64,000 nt of DNA, from assembly GCA_964441755.1 (NCBI GenBank), contig CAYTVG010000002.1, positions 310,001 through 374,000 on the forward strand. Reading direction: 5' to 3'. Made by a program: the position numbers and the translations under genes. Below the pieces are notes generated by a model that saw only the letters and a program-made list of their open reading frames with translations, ran no database searches and had not been told where the DNA came from. Below, piece by piece: positions 27,585 through 36,448 of the stretch. Position 1 is the first letter of the stretch. The number at the start of each line of letters is the position of its first letter. This stretch comes from JAUMBM01 sp964441755. Its GTDB lineage: Bacteria > Bacteroidota > Bacteroidia > Chitinophagales > Saprospiraceae.

Positions 27585-28288
27585 GACATAATAAAACACT
27601 GTTGGTCGTTGCGACACCCTTCGAAATCGCGCCCCTTCTCCAGAAGATAGAGAGTGAGAAGACCAGCCTTAGGGAGTGTGCCGGCGGGCTTCGCGTTTAC
27701 CATTGGGGACAGCAGGAGTTACACCTGTTGATTACCGGGATAGGATTACCTGCAGCAGCTTTTGCTTTGGGAACAACACTGGCGGGCAATAGCTACGATC
27801 GACTGGTGCAGGCGGGCGTAGCCGGTGCTTATGATCGTTCATTACAACTAGGCCAGCTTACTGAAGTCAGTTGCGAACAGTTTGGAGACCTGGGCATTGA
27901 GCAGGCTGACGGGGTATTTGTTCCCCTACACCTGACAGCACTGCTATCTCCTGATGCTTTCCCTTTGGTGAACGGAAAATTGTACAATCCCCATGTTCCT
28001 TATGGCAGGGGGGTATCTGTTGTTGAAGGGCTGAGTGTCAATCGGGTTCACGGCTACCAGCCTTCGATTGAGGCAATACGGACTGTTTTTCCACAAGCGC
28101 AAACCGAGAGTATGGAAGGAGCCGCTTTTTTCTGGGCATGCCTACAGTCCGGGCAACAGGCATTCAGACAATTTCGTGCCATTAGTAATTATGTAGAGAC
28201 ACGCAATCGTGCCAACTGGCGTCTGGAGGATGCGGTGAGCACACTTTCCGGATTTTTGTATGATTACCTTTCAGGTACGGAATGGTGA
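27581..28288 (+). CDS. mqnB: futalosine hydrolase MqnB
   Basis: 235 residues from ATG 27581, which overlaps the previous stop (ATGA). A longer frame from 27509 runs through the barrel gene and is not used. It is a nucleosidase of the MTA/SAH-nucleosidase fold that cleaves futalosine (hypoxanthine released) in the futalosine pathway to menaquinone. Visible marks are LLVVATPFEIAPL, LLITGIGLPAAAFALGT, VQAGVAGAYDRSLQLG and TESMEGAAFFWA with the ribose-binding Glu. The other mqn genes are not in this window. It is the third gene of a coupled trio, although its neighbours have no menaquinone role. Confidence 0.9.
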   Translation: MRHNKTLLVVATPFEIAPLLQKIESEKTSLRECAGGLRVYHWGQQELHLLITGIGLPAAAFALGTTLAGNSYDRLVQAGVAGAYDRSLQLGQLTEVSCEQFGDLGIEQADGVFVPLHLTALLSPDAFPLVNGKLYNPHVPYGRGVSVVEGLSVNRVHGYQPSIEAIRTVFPQAQTESMEGAAFFWACLQSGQQAFRQFRAISNYVETRNRANWRLEDAVSTLSGFLYDYLSGTEW

Positions 28289-28464
28289 TTGCATTTCTGC
28301 GGGTGTCCGGAATCTATCAACACACACAAGAACGCCTATTGCCGTTTCGATGTACTTAGAAACAGTATAAAGCGCTGGATAAAATTGAGAACCCGGGACA
28401 AAAATTCAGTATAGAGGCCGAATACAGCGCCGGTATACTAAGAGACATTCACTATCTTTACCTC

Positions 28465-29232
28465 ATGAAAAAGCCGCTTATTCTTGTTACCAATGACGAC
28501 GGGATCACAGCCCCCGGCATCCGCACATTGGTAGAAATTGCCCAGCAACTGGGAGAGGTGATTGTCGTAGCACCAGATTCTCCTCAATCTGGTATGGGGC
28601 ATGCGATTACGCTTCACGAACCGCTCCGGCTGCACGAAAGTCGTGTATTTCCCGGCTTACAAGCCTACGAATGCAGTGGTACGCCCGTAGATTGTGTAAA
28701 ACTTGCCAAAAATGTACTGTTGAAGGACCGCGACATCGCCCTCTGCGTTTCCGGAATCAACCATGGGAGCAACGCCTCCCTGAATATTATCTATTCGGGA
28801 ACTTTATCGGCCGCCATGGAGGCTTCATTGGAGGGAATACCCAGCATTGGATTTTCACTGCTGGACTATTCCTACGAAGCAGATTTTGATCATGCTGTAC
28901 CTTTCGTGAGTGAGCTGATGCGATTTGTTTTGCGGGAAGGCATGCCACATGGTAATTTGTTGAATGTCAATATACCGAGAAGATCAGACCATCCAATCAA
29001 AGGTGTTCGTATATGCAGACAGGCCGATGCTCGCTGGATGGAAGAATTTGTTGAGGCAAGGGATCCCCGTGGTCAGAAGTACTACTGGCTCACAGGGCGC
29101 TTTGTCAATGATGACAAAGGAGAGGATACAGATGTATGGGCACTTGAAAACAACTACATCAGTGTTGTCCCTTCCACGCATGATATGACCCACTATGCCG
29201 CCATTCCTTATTTCAAACCACTTGAGCGATGA
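28465..29232 (+). CDS. surE: 5'/3'-nucleotidase SurE
   Basis: 255 residues. The metal-binding N-terminus LVTNDDGITAPGIRTL and the SGINHGSNASLNIIYSGTLSAAMEA segment are diagnostic. SurE is a divalent-metal-dependent nucleoside monophosphatase active on survival-linked nucleotides and polyphosphate. TATCTTTA, one mismatch to the promoter consensus, lies nine bases before the ATG. The 176 bases upstream back to mqnB contain nothing else recognisable. Confidence 0.96.
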   Translation: MKKPLILVTNDDGITAPGIRTLVEIAQQLGEVIVVAPDSPQSGMGHAITLHEPLRLHESRVFPGLQAYECSGTPVDCVKLAKNVLLKDRDIALCVSGINHGSNASLNIIYSGTLSAAMEASLEGIPSIGFSLLDYSYEADFDHAVPFVSELMRFVLREGMPHGNLLNVNIPRRSDHPIKGVRICRQADARWMEEFVEARDPRGQKYYWLTGRFVNDDKGEDTDVWALENNYISVVPSTHDMTHYAAIPYFKPLER

Positions 29233-29322
29233 AATTCTGCTACCGTATGGCTTAGATTGCTGTACAAAATACACAGGAAAGTGACCGTTTAGTAAATAGC
29301 GGAAACTGCTTTTTTCAAAATC

Positions 29323-29352
29323 TTGTGGATAAAAAAAGTTGTTATACCTTTG
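29323..29352 (+). promoter_or_regulatory. promoter TTG-N19-TACCTTTG downstream of surE
   Basis: TTG (29323-29325) and TACCTTTG (29345-29352) have the usual 19-base spacing and match the Bacteroidota -33/-7 consensus. No gene of ordinary size follows on the plus strand, which points to a small transcript ending at the terminator at 29504-29540. Confidence 0.65.
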
Positions 29353-29357
29353 TTTCA

Positions 29358-29540
29358 TCGACGGCCTAGTAAATGGTAGTAACGTTTTCTTACGGTCTTC
29401 CGACCCATCACAATCTCATGAACATTTGCGTTTTTTTGCCTTCTTTACCGGGGCGATATGCTGATCAGTACGGCTGATCCTGCAGACTAACGAGGTAAAA
29501 AAAGAGCCGGTCGCAATTTTTTGCGGCCGGCTCGTGTTTT
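29358..29540 (+). ncRNA. candidate small RNA (or small-peptide mRNA), about 180 nt
   Basis: The interval between a well-formed promoter (29323-29352) and an intrinsic terminator (29504-29540) has no large gene. The predicted transcript is about 180 nt. It contains a 34-codon reading frame (29373-29477; begins MVVTFSYGLPTHHNL) and a hairpin GATCAG-N5-CTGATC (29463-29479). The length is similar to 6S RNA, but I cannot confirm that structure. It may be a regulatory RNA or encode a short peptide. Confidence 0.45.
29504..29540 (+). terminator. intrinsic terminator of the candidate small RNA
   Basis: GAGCCGGTCGCAA (29504-29516) pairs with TTGCGGCCGGCTC (29521-29533) apart from one T-G wobble, forming a 13-bp GC-rich stem with a short T-rich loop, followed by GTGTTTTT. 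It is oriented for the plus strand and unrelated to the converging minus-strand gene, whose stop is at 29631. Confidence 0.85.
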
Positions 29541-29630
29541 TATGGTTTTCTCCTATGATTCTTAGACCTCTTCACCCGGTCCGAGAGTCCCCCAATCCAT
29601 ACCACCATTGGTACTGCCAACACCTAACGA

Positions 29631-31757
29631 TCAGAATATGTATTTGATCTGTGCAGACATATCGGTCCGGACAGGGCTGGGTAGTTGTTCGGTTCCGCTT
29701 CCAATGAAAGGCTGATTGGCCCAAAAAGTGCGGGCTATACGCATTTCGATCATCAAATGTTTAATACCTCTGTACCTCAGGTTGATATAAAACCTGCTCC
29801 CCTGATTATAGTAGGCGGGGATAGCAAAGTTGTAGAGCAGGCCATTTTCATAGTTGTAAAATCGCACCTGATAGCCGTCTGTATCAAAGAGCGCATAGCG
29901 GAGTGTAAAAGACAAGGGAGATCCGACCGGCCGAAACAGCAGGTCCTGAGCTATGCTATTCCCCCGCTGACGATTATTGATTTCATTGTCTGCATAGCCA
30001 TAGTCAATCCGGCTGCGCCATTCCAATGCAGGGCTTATCTTCAGCGAAAAATGCAGTCTCAACTGGAACCGGTAGTTGGGAATGACATCATTGAGCGGGC
30101 TGTCAATGATAGGAATATTGCCTTCTTTAACTTCGTACTGCAGTTCAACATAAGCCTCATACTGCCGCCGGCGCTGGTAGCTTAACCGGGTTCGGTACTC
30201 ATATCCCTGGCTAGGCGCATCTACCATAAAACGGAAAAAAGTATGTTGCCAGATATCGAAATAGCCATTGAGTAACCAGTATTTGTGGGGGCGAATTTCA
30301 ATACCAAGATAGAGGCCGCTTTCATTTCTGCCGCCCGTAGTTTCTCCCACGGGATTGGCCATCAGACTATTGAATCTGGCGGGGTAGTGCCGAAAAAGCA
30401 AGGAAATATCCACCTTTCTGTCCGGACTAAAGAAGAGACCTGCAAGGGCAGCTATGGTTCCGTTGGCGCTGATAGCCGTCTCGCCAAAAGTGCTGAGATT
30501 TCTGTGTCTGAAGCTAAAATCAAGGCTCGCATTGGCCAGTGTATTGCCACTAAAGTAGTAGGCATTGTACAACTGAGGCCGGCTGACAAGACGAGCATCG
30601 AACTGATGAAAGACACCATTCAGGGACAGGTGTCCACGATCGAAGTTGTAGCGAAGGCTTCCACCAGCCAGCAGTTGTCGGAGCGTTTCCCGCCCTGCCA
30701 TTTCTGCCGGCGTACGATGGAAGCCATCGAGGTCAAAAGCTGAAAAAACAGGCATTTCATTGGCATCTGCCAATGAATCAGGCATTGCCAACACTGCATC
30801 CCTTCGCCGATAAGATACAAAGGCTGTAGATTCAAATTTTTTACGCCAGGCGGTCGTAATTGCGAGCCCGCGCAGAAAGGCAGCCTCATTTACGCTGGCA
30901 TAAGGACTTAAGACTCGCCCCCCGCGGCGTATACTACTGATGGCAGCGCTTTTACCATATCCAAAACCCGTGTACAAAATGAGACCCTGCCCGAGGTTGG
31001 CACTAAAATCACCGATGACCAGACTGCGCAGCCAGCGATTGATATCCCGTAAACCCAGGTGGCCACTCCAGAAATCAAACCCTCGTCGACGATTTTCTCC
31101 CCTGAAAAACGGCTCCCCCCGGTCTTTTTCGGCGGTAAATCCCCAGCTAAACCGGTTGCTGTAGGCATGTTTAAACCGCAGGTACAACTGGTTGGCGTCA
31201 CCGAGGTATCGGTTATCAGTATCCGTCGGTTGCGTGTATCCCAAAGCGCGCTCCAGCGGATATGACCAACGAAGATACAATTCGTTTCGACCACCACTCA
31301 ACAATTCGCGCAGCGATACCTGATAGTCGTCCAGTTGCGCCTTTATGGTCACAAATGGCAGCAATAGCTGAATGAAAGCCGGCTCAAAGCCCGGGATGGC
31401 CTGTAGTTCATAGATCGATATCAGGGGTCCCAACGCCTGACGATAGGCCAAAAACTGACTGAGCTGAAAGTCACTGAGCAATCCCAGTTCTTCCAATTGC
31501 TGAACACTGGCATGGTTGAGATCCAAAGGTCGTTCAAGATAAGCCTGTAATGACTCGTATAAAGTATTGAAATCGGTCAGCTCGGTGGTTTGTAGATCAT
31601 CTGATAATTCTTCAAGCCGCTCCTGTAAATAGGCAGGAGGTTCAAATGAGGAAGTGTGCGTGCCTGCAGAATCCGGTGGCTGTGCAGCCAGATAACTACA
31701 CAGCAAAAGGGCTGCCATCAGCATACGCAGGCCCGGATGCATATATGCGCGTGTCAT
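29631..31757 (-). CDS. outer-membrane protein with N-terminal helix-hairpin-helix domain
   Basis: 708 residues; ATG 31757 or 31742 gives a signal peptide (LRMLMAALLLCSYLAAQ). The N-terminal periplasmic part (about 45-125) contains a ComEA-like helix-hairpin-helix pair: LDLNHASVQQLEELGLLSDFQ and ISIYELQAIPGFEPAFIQLL. The remaining 560 residues are beta-rich, with alternating aromatics and arginines typical of an outer-membrane barrel, ending SAQIKYIF. This architecture recurs in Bacteroidota as an uncharacterised protein. A role in DNA uptake is sometimes suggested from the HhH domain, but is not shown here. Confidence 0.8.
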   Translation of the reverse strand: MTRAYMHPGLRMLMAALLLCSYLAAQPPDSAGTHTSSFEPPAYLQERLEELSDDLQTTELTDFNTLYESLQAYLERPLDLNHASVQQLEELGLLSDFQLSQFLAYRQALGPLISIYELQAIPGFEPAFIQLLLPFVTIKAQLDDYQVSLRELLSGGRNELYLRWSYPLERALGYTQPTDTDNRYLGDANQLYLRFKHAYSNRFSWGFTAEKDRGEPFFRGENRRRGFDFWSGHLGLRDINRWLRSLVIGDFSANLGQGLILYTGFGYGKSAAISSIRRGGRVLSPYASVNEAAFLRGLAITTAWRKKFESTAFVSYRRRDAVLAMPDSLADANEMPVFSAFDLDGFHRTPAEMAGRETLRQLLAGGSLRYNFDRGHLSLNGVFHQFDARLVSRPQLYNAYYFSGNTLANASLDFSFRHRNLSTFGETAISANGTIAALAGLFFSPDRKVDISLLFRHYPARFNSLMANPVGETTGGRNESGLYLGIEIRPHKYWLLNGYFDIWQHTFFRFMVDAPSQGYEYRTRLSYQRRRQYEAYVELQYEVKEGNIPIIDSPLNDVIPNYRFQLRLHFSLKISPALEWRSRIDYGYADNEINNRQRGNSIAQDLLFRPVGSPLSFTLRYALFDTDGYQVRFYNYENGLLYNFAIPAYYNQGSRFYINLRYRGIKHLMIEMRIARTFWANQPFIGSGTEQLPSPVRTDMSAQIKYIF

Positions 31758-31836
31758 GCCCGTACTATTATACGGACGAAAATAATACGACTGCCGGATA
31801 CTTCAAAACAGATGCAATAATTTGAAAAACAATAAT

Positions 31837-33174
31837 TTATTTTGAAATAATTTGCTCGAAATCCCGCCAGACAGGCCACTGTTGATCACCAAAATGATGG
31901 TAAATATGCAGGAAGAACGGACGATAGATACGGCTGCTCTTGTGCTTGTATGCAAAGCACAAATCACCCTTATAAACGAGTGCAGGGTTGTAATAGTCAG
32001 CTAAAAAATTAAACTCAACAGGCAGCGTAGGATGATTCTGGAGGCCAAATTGCCAGCAGCAGGCGATGAGTGTACCCTGATCGCGTGTCTTCCAGACCGG
32101 GTCAGTAAAGATGTCCAAAGTCCAGCGATGCCATTGCTCCAGAAAGGCGACAGCCGTATGATCGAAAAGAAAAACACCACCGTTCCAGTGCTGCCAATCG
32201 GCCTCTGCAACCTGCACATTAAATTTTTGGCCAATCAACTGTCGCAACAAATCCGATGCCGGGGAGCTGATATTATTGCCTTCCTCGTCGTACCAGCATG
32301 CTAGTTGCGGATTCCAGCGAAACGAAGAACCGTTTTCAATGGCTTTTATCAGGCTGTTTTCCTCGTACAGACAGTTAGCCTGTTGGTCGTACCACTTTCC
32401 ATGCCGGGCTTGGTAATCGTAGCCGTGTTGACGTGCATACACCTGAAAACTGAAAGGCGTACCGAAAACAGCACGATGTATTTTTTCAAAAAGCAGCTGC
32501 CGCCTGGCTGAAGAGAGCGGCAACAGAAGGCTCATCAACCGCAGCGAATGAAAGATTATTTTGTTGACCAGCAGTCTGGCGTTACTGCTCCCATTTTGCC
32601 GGCGCGACAGCCTGCCGGCATGCGCCGGTCTTCGCTGGTTAAAAGTGTCGCGGATTTGTTGTATGCGATGGTAGTGGATGCCCGCCCGCTGCTCCTGTGC
32701 TACTTCAATATCAGCGAATTGCATGCGTAAGGCCTCCAGCGCCTGCTGTTTTTGCAACAAGCGCTCTGTTGCAGGATTCAAAACGCAGGCCGGGCTAAAT
32801 GCAGGCATGCGACAGTGATCGGTACAAAAACTGACAGGCTCATGGAAATAATCAAAAATATTGTCCACACCTGCACGTACAGCCAGCACATCCGTATCGA
32901 GATAGCAGTAAAGGTGCTGCATATCCAGGTAGCGGTGTAAGCTGGTTTTGAGAAAAATAGCCGCCTGGTGATGGCTGAGGTTTGCGGGAGTTTCTACGTC
33001 AATCAGCAAAGGATGCGCAATCACTTCCTCATTTCTGCGCTGATCCGTAACTACCCATACTTCTTTATCTGAAAATGCCTGCAATTGCCGCAACGCATAC
33101 CGCAGCGTACGAGTGTGCACAGCTGCTCCACAGGCAACCAGTACATATCGCTTCATTCGCTGCGGACTACTCAT
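31837..33174 (-). CDS. putative DXD-type glycosyltransferase, last gene of the glycan operon
   Basis: 445 residues, no signal peptide. The N-terminal third has a GT-A-like layout with the metal/nucleotide-binding motif YLDTDVLAV near residue 92. C-terminal motifs (WNGGVFLF; TRDQGTLIACCW; LPVEFNFLADYYNP) match GT8/GT32-like enzymes that read a surface acceptor. A long central insertion (about 155-300) is unlike minimal members. Its start overlaps the transglutaminase-like stop by four bases (ATGA). It is expected to add a sugar to the glycan made by the operon; sugar and linkage are unknown. Confidence 0.65.
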   Translation of the reverse strand: MSSPQRMKRYVLVACGAAVHTRTLRYALRQLQAFSDKEVWVVTDQRRNEEVIAHPLLIDVETPANLSHHQAAIFLKTSLHRYLDMQHLYCYLDTDVLAVRAGVDNIFDYFHEPVSFCTDHCRMPAFSPACVLNPATERLLQKQQALEALRMQFADIEVAQEQRAGIHYHRIQQIRDTFNQRRPAHAGRLSRRQNGSSNARLLVNKIIFHSLRLMSLLLPLSSARRQLLFEKIHRAVFGTPFSFQVYARQHGYDYQARHGKWYDQQANCLYEENSLIKAIENGSSFRWNPQLACWYDEEGNNISSPASDLLRQLIGQKFNVQVAEADWQHWNGGVFLFDHTAVAFLEQWHRWTLDIFTDPVWKTRDQGTLIACCWQFGLQNHPTLPVEFNFLADYYNPALVYKGDLCFAYKHKSSRIYRPFFLHIYHHFGDQQWPVWRDFEQIISK

Positions 33175-34604
33175 AAAGACAGATTTTCAAGATAAGGCAA
33201 GAGCTCCTGAGGGGCAAGTGTCTGACAAAGATCAAACAGCAATATTTGATAAACAGGGTTTTGCAGGAACAGCCTTTCCAGCGCCGGTTGTTCCTGCATG
33301 ACAGGCAACAGTTGGCGATAGCCCAACAGGAAGGCCTGCTGCCGCAAGCTGACTTCCTGCGGGGACATACCCTGCAGCAGACAGTAATGGGTAAAGACTT
33401 CGGGCAACTGGCCAAAATTCTGTGCTGCCGGGAGTTTGGGGATCCATTCATCCAATATCCCACTGCTCAGGTAGTAGTCTCTGAAATCGTCCAGATAGCG
33501 AGGAGGATTGTATACCTGCGATAATTCATGCCAGTTTACCAACAAACGATCTGCATTTCTTCCCCTCACGAGCAGTTTGGTATGCTGTTTTTCCGCCCAC
33601 ACAAAGGGGTTGACGTAATAATACAGCGACAAGGTATCCCGCTGATGATTGGCAATCTGTATTTCGCCATAGAGACTGTCAGCCTTGGGAATTAGCCCAC
33701 TGAGTACAGCGGGAAAGGCCGCAAGAACCAGCGGGACGGACAATTTTCCCCGACTGCCCGGTGGCAGCCGCAACTCAAGTGTGTAGGTATGGGGATCCTC
33801 AGGACCGGGTCCACAACAATGCATACTGGCAGCAGGTGGCAACCGAAACAGGCTGTCGGGCAGCAGGCGGCTCGCGTGGTACCAGTCAGAAAGTTGGTTA
33901 TCATCAGCAGTCGTATACTTGTCAATCAGCAGCAGCGTCCGCGCAACCGCATTCATCGGGTAGCGCTGCTGACTAATCTGATAATAGCAAGCGCGGCCCG
34001 CGGCTACATCCGCAACAGAACAGATCTGCAGGTTGTCGTCCAGCATGAAGACCCCTGTATCCGGATCATGCAGCTGCCATTTGCCTGCGACCCTTACCTC
34101 CGGGACTACATGCCCCTGCAGGTCCCAAACACGTGCAGTGAGTCCGTAGGCTCGCCACAGGTTGACCAGGACAGAAGCACGGTCATCGCAGTAGCCCAAT
34201 CCCAGCGAATTCATAAACACCTCAGGGCTGTGTATCCAGTTGTCGGTACTCAAGGGTCGAATATTGCGGGAATATCGGTGTACCCATTCGGTAGCCTTAA
34301 TAACAAATTCCTGTTTGTCAGAGCTATGTGTAGATATTTCATCAATGATACGCTGACGGTTGCTCCAGCACTTATCGTTGACAGTAAGGCTAAATAACAC
34401 ATCTCCGGCAGCAGTATTGTGGATGCTCCAGCCAGTACACTTTCCGGGCGGAGCCAAACAGCTGGCTGACCGTTCCTGATGACAGGCTGTCAGGGTGAAC
34501 ATAGCGATACCACAAAGCAAAATGCGCCACAGGCCGGCCGGCTTCTTCCTGTATATTTTGCCACCGGAGGCGGCAAAATCCGGCGCCGCATACTTACCCG
34601 CCAT
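33171..34604 (-). CDS. transglutaminase-like domain lipoprotein
   Basis: About 477 residues from ATG 34604; ATG 34670 would add an unusually long N-terminus, so the start is uncertain. A hydrophobic segment ending in a lipobox (MFTLTAC) suggests a lipid-anchored envelope protein. The transglutaminase core has a plausible Cys-His-Asp triad: LGYCDDRASVL, LQGHVVPEV, and WQLHDPDTGVF. The rest (about 230-477) is a beta-rich region with no recognised domain. Such domains cleave or form amide/ester bonds, so this protein may process or crosslink a glycan-, peptide- or amine-bearing substrate. It lies directly after the asparagine-synthase gene (11-base gap to 34670). Confidence 0.7.
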   Translation of the reverse strand: MAGKYAAPDFAASGGKIYRKKPAGLWRILLCGIAMFTLTACHQERSASCLAPPGKCTGWSIHNTAAGDVLFSLTVNDKCWSNRQRIIDEISTHSSDKQEFVIKATEWVHRYSRNIRPLSTDNWIHSPEVFMNSLGLGYCDDRASVLVNLWRAYGLTARVWDLQGHVVPEVRVAGKWQLHDPDTGVFMLDDNLQICSVADVAAGRACYYQISQQRYPMNAVARTLLLIDKYTTADDNQLSDWYHASRLLPDSLFRLPPAASMHCCGPGPEDPHTYTLELRLPPGSRGKLSVPLVLAAFPAVLSGLIPKADSLYGEIQIANHQRDTLSLYYYVNPFVWAEKQHTKLLVRGRNADRLLVNWHELSQVYNPPRYLDDFRDYYLSSGILDEWIPKLPAAQNFGQLPEVFTHYCLLQGMSPQEVSLRQQAFLLGYRQLLPVMQEQPALERLFLQNPVYQILLFDLCQTLAPQELLPYLENLSL

Positions 34605-34681
34605 TGTTTTTTCAAAAAAATAAAAGCGGCAAGCGTATGCAATACGCTCAACAACAGCCCCTGACTTCATGGTAAATACAT

Positions 34682-36448
34682 TTAGCGCATCCATTGTTGC
34701 CACCATTTTTCAAGCACGAGCAGTTTCCAGAGATGCCAATGGCTTTTTTGCTGCAACAAAGCGGCCAGTCCTTCCGGGCTGATGATTTCATCTGCCACGA
34801 GCCTTCCCCTCACCAGCTGTTGTCGATACCAGTCGATATTCATATAATACACATCAGGCCCCACAAAGCCCTGCTTGGGGCGTTCAAAAACGGCTGCCGG
34901 TAAAAGCGGGCGGATATTTTTCCAGAGCAGGAACTTCGTTCTTTCAGGCTTGTAATATACGGAGGGATGCAGTGAAAACAAATATTCTACGAGTTCGTGA
35001 TCGAGAAAAGGTACCCGCACCTCCAGCGAGTGCGCCATACTCGCCCGGTCAATTTTTGTCAGTACCAATTCCGGCATAAATGTGTGCATGTCGAGGTGCT
35101 GAATATTTTTGAGTGGCGGCTGCCACGACAGGCAGTGCCGGCGGTAAAACCAGTCGCTATCGGGCGGCATGCTTGCATGCAGGCGCGGATGCAAGACGGA
35201 AGCTAAGTTTTCGTGCCCAAACCTGCCCATGGCCATGGCCCGGGCGTAGTGTTGTACAATCCGCTGCCGGCCCGGGCGGCCGAGCTGCGCGAGCCGGGCC
35301 GCAGCCAGCGGCCAGCTCGCTACCGCATGCTGCCAGGTGTAGCCACCAAAAATTTCATCGGCCCCTTCTCCCGATAAAACCGCCTTGCAGTGGCGACTGG
35401 CCAGTTGGCTGACCATATAGGTGGGGATGGTAGAAATATCGCCCAGGGGCTCATCGTAGTGGTAGGCCAGCTGCCCGCTGAGGGCCAGCTGCTCATCGCC
35501 TACCAGGGTAGTTTCCAGGGATACGCCCAGGTGTTGAGCCGTATCAGCGGCATACAAGTGCTCACTCTTGTCCCAATGCGCAAATCCTATTGAAAACGCC
35601 CGGGTTTTATAGCCCATGGCCACCGACAAGGCCGTCAGCGCACTGCTGTCATAGCCCCCGCTGAGAAAATTGCCCACCGGCACATCGCTGCGGCGATGCT
35701 CCTGTACGCTTTTTACCAGCAGCCTGCCCACCTCCAGAGCTGCTTCCTCCTCAGGGGGCTTATCGCTGCCCGGACGTAGCCGCCAGTAGGTTTCCACCTT
35801 GACCTGCCCGCCGCTAAGCAGCAGGAAGGAGGCAGGGGGCAGCTTGTAAAAATTTTCCCAAATAGTATGCGGAGAGGGGATGTAGCGGTAGCTGAGAAAA
35901 TCAGCCAGCGAGGCTGTTCGCAGCGGCGGGCGCTGCGGCAGCCCCCGGAGGATGGCTTTCAGCTCCGAGGCAAAATAAAAATTGCCTTCCGACCAGCCAT
36001 AATACAGCGGTTTGATGCCAAAGCGGTCGCGTGCGAGCAGCAGCAGCTGCTGCTTTTCGTCCCACAGGCCGAAGGCAAACATACCCTTGAGTCTGGACAA
36101 CATACGCGTACCCCACTGCCGGTAGGCGTAGAGCAGCACCTCTGTATCTGTTTGGCTGCGAAACTGGCAGCCTTCGCGCATCAGTTGCTGCCGGAGTTCC
36201 CGGTAGTTGTAAATCTCTCCGTTGAAAGTAATGTGCAGACTGCCCGAGCTGTCGCTCATGGGCTGCCGCCCCTCGGCACTCAGGTCCAAAAAGGCCAGCC
36301 GCCGGTGGCCAAGGGCCAGCCTGCGGTCGGCTCGCAGCCAGCTGCCATAGCCGTCGGGGCCGCGATGCGCCAGCGTATCGCGCATCTCATCAAACAACCG
36401 GCTGTCAACAGGCTGCCGGGCATTGAGCTGACCGATTATTCCGCACAT
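34682..36448 (-). CDS. asparagine synthase (glutamine-hydrolysing) family amidotransferase
   Basis: 588 residues from ATG 36448. An N-terminal extension in this frame is not needed, because Cys2 of MCGIIGQLNA must be the processed nucleophile. The glutaminase domain (1-200) has the intact Cys2, RGPDGYGSW, GHRRLAFLDLS and FNGEIYNYRELR. The synthetase domain has the PP-loop FLSGGYDSSALTA and GEGADEIFGGY. Chemistry: ATP-dependent amide transfer to a carboxylate. In a glycan operon the substrate may be a uronic acid or aminoacylated sugar rather than free aspartate, as with WbpS-type O-antigen amidotransferases (inference). It overlaps the UbiA-family gene by 13 bases. Confidence 0.88.
   Translation of the reverse strand: MCGIIGQLNARQPVDSRLFDEMRDTLAHRGPDGYGSWLRADRRLALGHRRLAFLDLSAEGRQPMSDSSGSLHITFNGEIYNYRELRQQLMREGCQFRSQTDTEVLLYAYRQWGTRMLSRLKGMFAFGLWDEKQQLLLLARDRFGIKPLYYGWSEGNFYFASELKAILRGLPQRPPLRTASLADFLSYRYIPSPHTIWENFYKLPPASFLLLSGGQVKVETYWRLRPGSDKPPEEEAALEVGRLLVKSVQEHRRSDVPVGNFLSGGYDSSALTALSVAMGYKTRAFSIGFAHWDKSEHLYAADTAQHLGVSLETTLVGDEQLALSGQLAYHYDEPLGDISTIPTYMVSQLASRHCKAVLSGEGADEIFGGYTWQHAVASWPLAAARLAQLGRPGRQRIVQHYARAMAMGRFGHENLASVLHPRLHASMPPDSDWFYRRHCLSWQPPLKNIQHLDMHTFMPELVLTKIDRASMAHSLEVRVPFLDHELVEYLFSLHPSVYYKPERTKFLLWKNIRPLLPAAVFERPKQGFVGPDVYYMNIDWYRQQLVRGRLVADEIISPEGLAALLQQKSHWHLWKLLVLEKWWQQWMR

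Noticed and set aside
33171..36448. Lasso-peptide gene cluster
   Set aside because: The amidotransferase retains its glutaminase Cys, the transglutaminase protein is a large lipoprotein, and no precursor or RRE-type gene is visible.
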